Part shown: one piece after another, positions 32,040 to 35,746 of the stretch
Layout: the number at the start of each line of letters is the position of its first letter
Position numbering within the stretch: the stretch's first letter is position 1
Assembly (NCBI GenBank): GCA_017544835.1
Contig: JAFYDI010000083.1
Coordinates: 1-35,746 of the forward strand
DNA from: Lachnospiraceae bacterium
GTDB lineage: Bacteria > Bacillota > Clostridia > Lachnospirales > Lachnospiraceae
DNA length: 35,746 nucleotides
Reading direction: 5' to 3'
Made by a program: the position numbers and the translations under genes
The notes under the pieces: model-generated
Told to the model about the DNA's origin: nothing
Seen by the model: only the letters and a program-made list of their open reading frames with translations
Database searches by the model: none

Positions 32040-32435
32040 TTAAAACTCGATAGTCTTGGGAACACCTGCAAAAGAAGAAATAGTGGCAACCGCACTTTCA
32101 AAATAAAGAACCTCTGTATTGCCGTCATCTTCGCTGTACATTCTTCTTAAATCGGGGTAGGAATCAAGCATTGCGGTCTTAGCTTCTCTTCTCTCATCGG
32201 CGATAAGCTTACCTGCTACTCTGATCCATCTTCCGTCAGCGGCAAAAGCACAAATCTCTGCCTTGGGATTGATGTGAAGCTGCTTGGAAACTTCCTTGGA
32301 CTTGCCGGTCTGAATGTAGAGCTTGCCGTCAAAAACATTGACGGTTCCGAAAGGACGAACTCTGGGCTGGTCGCCTTCAACCGTAGCAAGATAATATACT
32401 CCGCATGTTTTCAAAAATTCATATACTTCGTTCAT
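32040..32435 (-). CDS. pyridoxamine 5'-phosphate oxidase-like flavin-binding protein
   Basis: The 131-residue protein is a single split-barrel domain: YYLATVEGDQPRVRPFGTVN (residues 14-33), LYIQTGKSKEVSKQL and NPKAEICAFAADGRWIRVAG. This is the small PNPOx-like family that binds FMN or F420 and is usually annotated without a defined substrate. It is too short for true pyridoxamine oxidase. SD AAGGAGG. It stands alone. Confidence 0.88.
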   Translation of the reverse strand: MNEVYEFLKTCGVYYLATVEGDQPRVRPFGTVNVFDGKLYIQTGKSKEVSKQLHINPKAEICAFAADGRWIRVAGKLIADERREAKTAMLDSYPDLRRMYSEDDGNTEVLYFESAVATISSFAGVPKTIEF

Positions 32436-32548
32436 GTTGTAACCTCCTTATTTTTATACTTAAAGTGTATCACTAATGCCTTGTGCATGCACCAATTTTT
32501 ACGTCAATATCAAAAGATTTGGGCAATATACAGCACAATTTAAGCAAT

Positions 32549-32576
32549 AAAAAACCGCCGTATCTTCATACGACGG
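32549..32576 (-). terminator. terminator of the XRE regulator gene
   Basis: The CCGCCGTAT/ATACGACGG stem (one mismatch) with a CTTC loop, and six A (32549-32554), which is the T-run on the minus strand. T's on the other side suggest that it also works in plus orientation. Confidence 0.8.
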
Positions 32577-32589
32577 ATTTTTACTGCGA

Positions 32590-32811
32590 TTAGCGACCTT
32601 TTCTGGGTTTCTCGGGTGTGTAATCCACGATGTCAGAAAATGATGTGCCGAGAATGTCGCAAATTCTGCACAAAACATCCATAGAAACGGTCTCGTCCTT
32701 ATGGATCTTGGTCATGGTGTTGGGAGAGATGTCTGCAAGTCTTCTCAATTCTGCAGCGCTCATCTTCTCGTCGATGAGTCTCTTCCAAAGCTTGTTGTAG
32801 GAAATAGCCAT
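32590..32811 (-). CDS. small XRE-family helix-turn-helix regulator
   Basis: The 73-residue protein is little more than an HTH of the Cro/XRE type: KRLIDEKMSAAELRRLADIS, then NTMTKIHKDETVSMDVLCRI and a C-terminal DILGTSFSDIVDY (the pattern of HTH_26-like proteins). It lacks a ligand domain. SD CGGAGG. Its target is unknown; autoregulation is common in the family. Confidence 0.88.
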   Translation of the reverse strand: MAISYNKLWKRLIDEKMSAAELRRLADISPNTMTKIHKDETVSMDVLCRICDILGTSFSDIVDYTPEKPRKGR

Positions 32812-33204
32812 TGTTTGTACCTCCGCTTTTTTATAATAAATGCGCTTTATAAACGCACTATTAACTCATCCCGGTATTGAATTGTGTGCAATTTTCGCAA
32901 AAGAAAGTGAAATTAAATTTGCCTCGCAGAATAAACGCGCAGATACGCGGAACCTAGAAAAAGCTTTTACCTATCTTTACCCAATAGAAAAAGACCTCTT
33001 GACAGGTCCGAAAGCGGAACAGTCAAAAGTATTCAGATTCGGTTTCCGAGAAAATATACGTTTGTCCCCCATAGAACAAATTCACGATTATCATATAATA
33101 CTTTTTAACGAATTAAAAGTACCAAATCGAATTTAATTATAAAAAAATTGATATATCTTGTCGGAATTTGAATACATACTCCTACTAAACACCTATTAAT
33201 TTCT
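32812..33204. other. AT-rich intergenic region without a supported gene
   Basis: 393 bp between two minus-strand genes. A 98-codon plus-strand frame (32840-33136) has no SD and no recognisable domain. A small GACCT/AGGTC hairpin lies at about 32993-33008. The promoter of the XRE gene should lie at the left end; I see no clear -35/-10 pair. Confidence 0.6.
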
Positions 33205-33777
33205 TTACATTTCCTTGATAATTTCACTAAACGGAATAAATGGTTTAACTACTTCAGGCCTTTCGCTCAAATTCTTCTCAAGCCAGCATACGCCATACCA
33301 GTTTCCAAACTTGTACCCACATTTGGCATGTTTGCCAATCAGTTCGTATCCGAGTTTTCTATGAAACTTGATACTGTCATCAGTAACATGGGTATCTTCT
33401 TTATTATCTGTGAAAGTTACATTGGCATATACCACGTAAATATTTTGTTTTAGCAACAATTTCTCTATCTCTGCATATAAAGCGCGCCCTATTCCCGATT
33501 TTCTATAGTCTTTATCGACGTATAGCGACATCTCAACGCAATGATCGTAAGCTTCTCTTACTCTGAATCTTCCCGCATAAGTATATCCGCGCACGATTCC
33601 GTCATCGTCTTCAGCCACCAGATAGGGGTATTTTTCAAGCGTTGCCTTGATGCGTCTTTCCATCTCTTCTGCGCCCGGGGCTGTATATTCAAAAGAAATT
33701 GCCGTTTCATCCACGTATGGAGCATAAATTTCCGCAATCCTCCTCGCATCGGAAGAACCGGCTACCCTGATTTTCAT
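33205..33777 (-). CDS. GNAT acetyltransferase (phosphinothricin acetyltransferase-like)
   Basis: The 190-residue protein has one GNAT domain of the Pat/Bar-like group: RIAEIYAPYVDETAISFEY (residues 13-31), VEMSLYVDKDYRKSGIGRAL (about 81-100, the acetyl-CoA loop R-K-S-G-I-G) and FHRKLGYELIGKHAKCGYKFGNW-type end. Members acetylate small amines or amino-acid analogues; the true substrate here is unknown. An insert TFTDNKEDTHVTDDS (about 121-135) is longer than in typical Pat. SD AAAGGAG. Confidence 0.87.
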   Translation of the reverse strand: MKIRVAGSSDARRIAEIYAPYVDETAISFEYTAPGAEEMERRIKATLEKYPYLVAEDDDGIVRGYTYAGRFRVREAYDHCVEMSLYVDKDYRKSGIGRALYAEIEKLLLKQNIYVVYANVTFTDNKEDTHVTDDSIKFHRKLGYELIGKHAKCGYKFGNWYGVCWLEKNLSERPEVVKPFIPFSEIIKEM

Positions 33778-34028
33778 GATAAATCTCCTTTATTGTCATT
33801 TTATTTTATACACAACGAATGTGGATAATTTAAAAAACGAGAAAATGCCGATTTTATGCGGTATGTAACGCTTGTTATTTTTAAGCTCACAAGTACTTTC
33901 CATAGCATCCGCATTTTGCTAAATCTCGATTTAATTTTCAACTGCATGCCGAATGCATCAATATCACGTGTGTTATTCTATCGCGCATTTCCCTCAACCA
34001 AGCCAATTATAAAACTTTTATGAATCGC

Positions 34029-34057
34029 TTGTATAGTCATCAATTAAATTATACAAT
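34029..34057 (+). promoter_or_regulatory. msrA promoter with overlapping dyad, probable leaderless start
   Basis: TTGTAT (34029-34034), 17 bp, TACAAT (34052-34057) places transcription start at about 34064, which is the A of the msrA ATG. TTGTATA (34029-34035) and TATACAA (34050-34056) also form a 7-bp dyad across the promoter. The rest of the 286-bp divergent gap is AT-rich with no other feature that I can support. Confidence 0.6.
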
Positions 34058-34063
34058 ATCTTT

Positions 34064-34561
34064 ATGAAAAAAGCATATTTTGCAGGAGGATGTTTCTGGT
34101 GCATCACTCCCATATTTAAAATCTATAAGGCATCATCAGTTATAAGCGGTTACAGTGGCGGAGACGAAGTCAATCCCAAGTACGAAGACGTAAAGGCACA
34201 ACGCACAGGGCACAGGGAGACCATTTGTGTGGAATATGATGAATCTCTCACCGACTACGAAACGCTTCTTGAAATTTATCTTGCTAATGTAGATCCTTAC
34301 GATTCCGAAGGGCAATTTATAGATAAAGGCTTTTCCTACACCCTTGCAATCTATTATACCGACGAATTCCAGCGTGAAGCCGCCGAGATAGCACTTAAAT
34401 CTCTTGAGGAAGAGTCAGGTCGCAAGCCGGCCATCGCCCTTGAGCCCTTTAAGTCCTTCTATCCTGCCGAAGAATACCATCAGGACTACTATTTAAAGAA
34501 TCCCGAAGCCTTTGAGAAAGAGCTCGAAGAATCCGGCAGAAAGGCATACTTTAATAATTAA
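34064..34561 (+). CDS. msrA: peptide methionine sulfoxide reductase A
   Basis: Reduces methionine-S-sulfoxide in proteins and free methionine. The 165-residue protein has the catalytic Cys10 in AGGCFWCITPIFK, the conserved GYSGG (28-32), YEDV, and the acidic E in TGHRETICVEYD (about 47-58), then FYPAEEYHQDYY near the C-terminus. The usual glutamate after GCFW is absent here (CITP), as in a subset of clostridial enzymes I recall. There is no SD; the promoter position implies a leaderless mRNA. It is followed by the Gfo/Idh/MocA gene 28 bp downstream. Confidence 0.93.
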   Translation: MKKAYFAGGCFWCITPIFKIYKASSVISGYSGGDEVNPKYEDVKAQRTGHRETICVEYDESLTDYETLLEIYLANVDPYDSEGQFIDKGFSYTLAIYYTDEFQREAAEIALKSLEEESGRKPAIALEPFKSFYPAEEYHQDYYLKNPEAFEKELEESGRKAYFNN

Positions 34562-34589
34562 ATCATGATTTAATCAAGGAGGTTACGCT

Positions 34590-35564
34590 ATGACAAAGGT
34601 CAAATGGGGCGTTTTAGGTACTGCGGGCATCGCCAAAGGTGCCACAATTCCCGGAATGCTTTTGGCAGACAACTGCGAAGTCTATGCAATTGCAGGCAGA
34701 AATCCCGAGAAGGTCTCAGACTTTGTAAAACGCTTTGGATTTAAGAAGAGTTACTTAAGTTACGAAGAGCTTATTAACGATTCCGATATTGAGGCCGTAT
34801 ACATTCCTTTGCCCAATAATCTTCACAAAGAGTGGGTTATAAAGTCACTCAGAGCCGGCAAAAACGTTTTGTGTGAGAAGCCCCTTGCACTTAATGCCGA
34901 GGAAGCTCGCGAAATGTACGCAGTTGCAAGAGAGACGGGCAAGATTTTGATGGAAGCATACGCATATCTCCACAGTCCTTATATGGAGTCTCTTATCGCA
35001 GATGTTAAGAGCGGTCTTATAGGTGACCCGATGTATATCGACACTTCCTTCATGACCCAGGGCTACAAGGAAGACTTCCGCCTTCATAAGGAGCTTGGCG
35101 GCGGCATGATATACGATGTGGGCTGTTACTGCACCACAATGATTCTTTCGCTGATAGATTCCGATATAGACTACGTGAAATGCGTGGCAGAAATGACCGA
35201 TGAAGGCGTAGATGCTTTTGCCGGAGCCATTATGGGCTTTAAGAACGGCGCCAGAGCTGCTTTTGACGTAGGAATGGTACTTGGCAAGGACTCCAATGCC
35301 CGCTTCGACAGGCTTTACGTACACGGCACCAAAGGCGACATTCATTCCATGGTTCCTTATAATGCGTCAGGCGACGTTACATACAATGTTATCTCCGAGG
35401 GGCGTCATATCACCAGAATGATCAATGTCCCTTCCAACTACACCCTTGAAGTAGCCTCCCTCGGCGAGAGCATACTGACCGGCAAGCCTCAGTTCATCAC
35501 TCCCGAGTTCTCAATTAAAAACGCGGAGCTTCTCGATAAGCTTCTTAACTACATCGGCTATTAG
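34590..35564 (+). CDS. Gfo/Idh/MocA-family NAD(P)-dependent oxidoreductase
   Basis: The 324-residue protein has an N-terminal Rossmann fold (WGVLGTAGIAKGATIPG, residues 6-22) and the EKPLA motif (about 96-100) that carries the catalytic lysine, then a beta-sheet substrate domain (about 125-320) with LGGGMIYDVGCYCTTM. Members oxidise or reduce sugar and inositol derivatives; the substrate is not determined by the motifs. SD AAGGAGG. It is probably cotranscribed with msrA, since the gap is 28 bp without a terminator. Confidence 0.92.
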   Translation: MTKVKWGVLGTAGIAKGATIPGMLLADNCEVYAIAGRNPEKVSDFVKRFGFKKSYLSYEELINDSDIEAVYIPLPNNLHKEWVIKSLRAGKNVLCEKPLALNAEEAREMYAVARETGKILMEAYAYLHSPYMESLIADVKSGLIGDPMYIDTSFMTQGYKEDFRLHKELGGGMIYDVGCYCTTMILSLIDSDIDYVKCVAEMTDEGVDAFAGAIMGFKNGARAAFDVGMVLGKDSNARFDRLYVHGTKGDIHSMVPYNASGDVTYNVISEGRHITRMINVPSNYTLEVASLGESILTGKPQFITPEFSIKNAELLDKLLNYIGY

Positions 35565-35585
35565 TAAGACATCAAGACATTAAAA

Positions 35586-35607
35586 CGGGGTCCTCTACAG
35601 GACCCCG
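35586..35607. terminator. shared hairpin terminator between convergent genes
   Basis: Perfect 9-bp stem CGGGGTCCT/AGGACCCCG with loop CTAC. On the minus strand it is followed by TTTTAATG, giving a T-run for the gene at the right edge; the plus-strand side lacks a good T-run. Confidence 0.75.
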
Positions 35608-35746
35608 ATATCATTTGTATATATAGGCGTATCTTCTCTTGAATACTTCTTAATCTTCTTGATTACCACAATATCCACAACAATTATGTAGACAAAGAAC
35701 ACCACAATTGCCACCCATGAATCCACCGACAGGCAGAAATCAAAGA
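35595..35746 (-). CDS. C-terminal part of a membrane protein cut by the right edge
   Basis: The minus-strand frame entering from the right edge encodes a hydrophobic helix (VAIVVFFVYIIVVDIVV) followed by a basic/charged tail KKIKKYSREDTPIYTNDIGVL and a TAG stop at 35595-35597. The hydrophobic segment with positive residues after it suggests a membrane protein with a cytoplasmic C-terminus. The family cannot be told from 49 residues. The stop lies in the loop of the terminator hairpin. Confidence 0.6.
   Translation of the reverse strand, partial: FDFCLSVDSWVAIVVFFVYIIVVDIVVIKKIKKYSREDTPIYTNDIGVL

Noticed and set aside
32840-33136. 98-codon plus-strand frame in an AT-rich gap
   Set aside because: No SD, no recognised domain, and it sits in a region otherwise expected to be regulatory.
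33840-34020. Possible further copy of the structured repeat in the msrA upstream region
   Set aside because: None of the conserved loops (GTGRAATACC, TTAAARCT, ACAATAC) are present.
34861-34870. AAAACGTTTT LacI-like site
   Set aside because: It lies inside the Gfo/Idh/MocA coding sequence, far from any promoter; chance occurrence.

Overview
The window looks like chromosomal DNA of a plant-fibre-degrading Lachnospiraceae (Butyrivibrio/Pseudobutyrivibrio/Roseburia type). This rests on moderate GC, strong AGGAGG-type ribosome binding sites, small families I associate with this group (DUF6145-like, DUF6935-like, SprA-related), and intracellular GH51 and GH39 enzymes with a carbohydrate ABC importer. 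I see no rRNA, tRNA, transposase, integrase or cas gene. Most genes are on the minus strand.

Layout. 1-2242: minus-strand run argF, DUF6145-like gene, coaX, and the first codons of dusB (cut by the left edge). 2405-4445: an SPFH/NfeD membrane pair and a SprA-related putative metalloprotease. 4564-11106: an arabinoxylan-type locus with a LacI regulator, a lipoprotein binding protein, two permeases and a GH51 arabinofuranosidase, with LacI-like operators at both promoters. 11273-14868: a Na/Pi-cotransporter-PhoU protein whose stop overlaps the start of a hybrid histidine kinase. 14935-17728: rhomboid, YgjP-type hydrolase, cupin, and a LiaF-like/LytTR pair. 17925-19349: a plus-strand NCS2 purine permease. 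19639-21619: a BlaI regulator and an M56 sensor fused to an M23 peptidase. 21917-25129: a DUF6935-like gene, a nicotinamidase-type hydrolase, a DtxR-type regulator and a kinase-GNAT fusion. 25217-27892: tandem GNATs, a putative winged-helix protein and a PD-(D/E)XK-like protein. 28860-35564: GH39 xylosidase, GGDEF protein, PNPOx-like protein, XRE regulator, GNAT, MsrA and a Gfo/Idh/MocA oxidoreductase. A membrane-protein gene is cut by the right edge.

The most unusual content is non-coding. (1) 27973-28516 holds nine strictly regular units, period 63-64 bp. Each has CACACCT and AGGTGTG arms around a variable loop of 19-20 nt, separated by variable spacers of 29-30 nt, next to the PD-(D/E)XK-like gene. 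It resembles a CRISPR array in period but is not one. (2) Two ~110-bp copies (6094-6205 and 21748-21858) of one three-hairpin element have different stem sequences, compensatory changes and near-identical loops: a conserved structured RNA or palindromic repeat. (3) 23165-23351 folds into hairpins and an H-type pseudoknot and looks like a structured ncRNA. It is flanked by two DtxR-like operators, one inside the spacer of a near-consensus promoter. (4) 19434-19633 is a cluster of three dyads with a shared GGGAG/CTCCC core.

How the genes work together. Arabinoxylo-oligosaccharides would enter through the binding protein and permeases (no ATPase gene here, so a shared MsmX-like ATPase is inferred) and be cut inside the cell by GH51 and GH39. 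BlaI with the M56-M23 protein, and LytTR with the LiaF-like protein, look like two cell-envelope sensing modules. The DtxR-type regulator carries the CxxEH iron-site signature and probably controls its own divergent promoter region.
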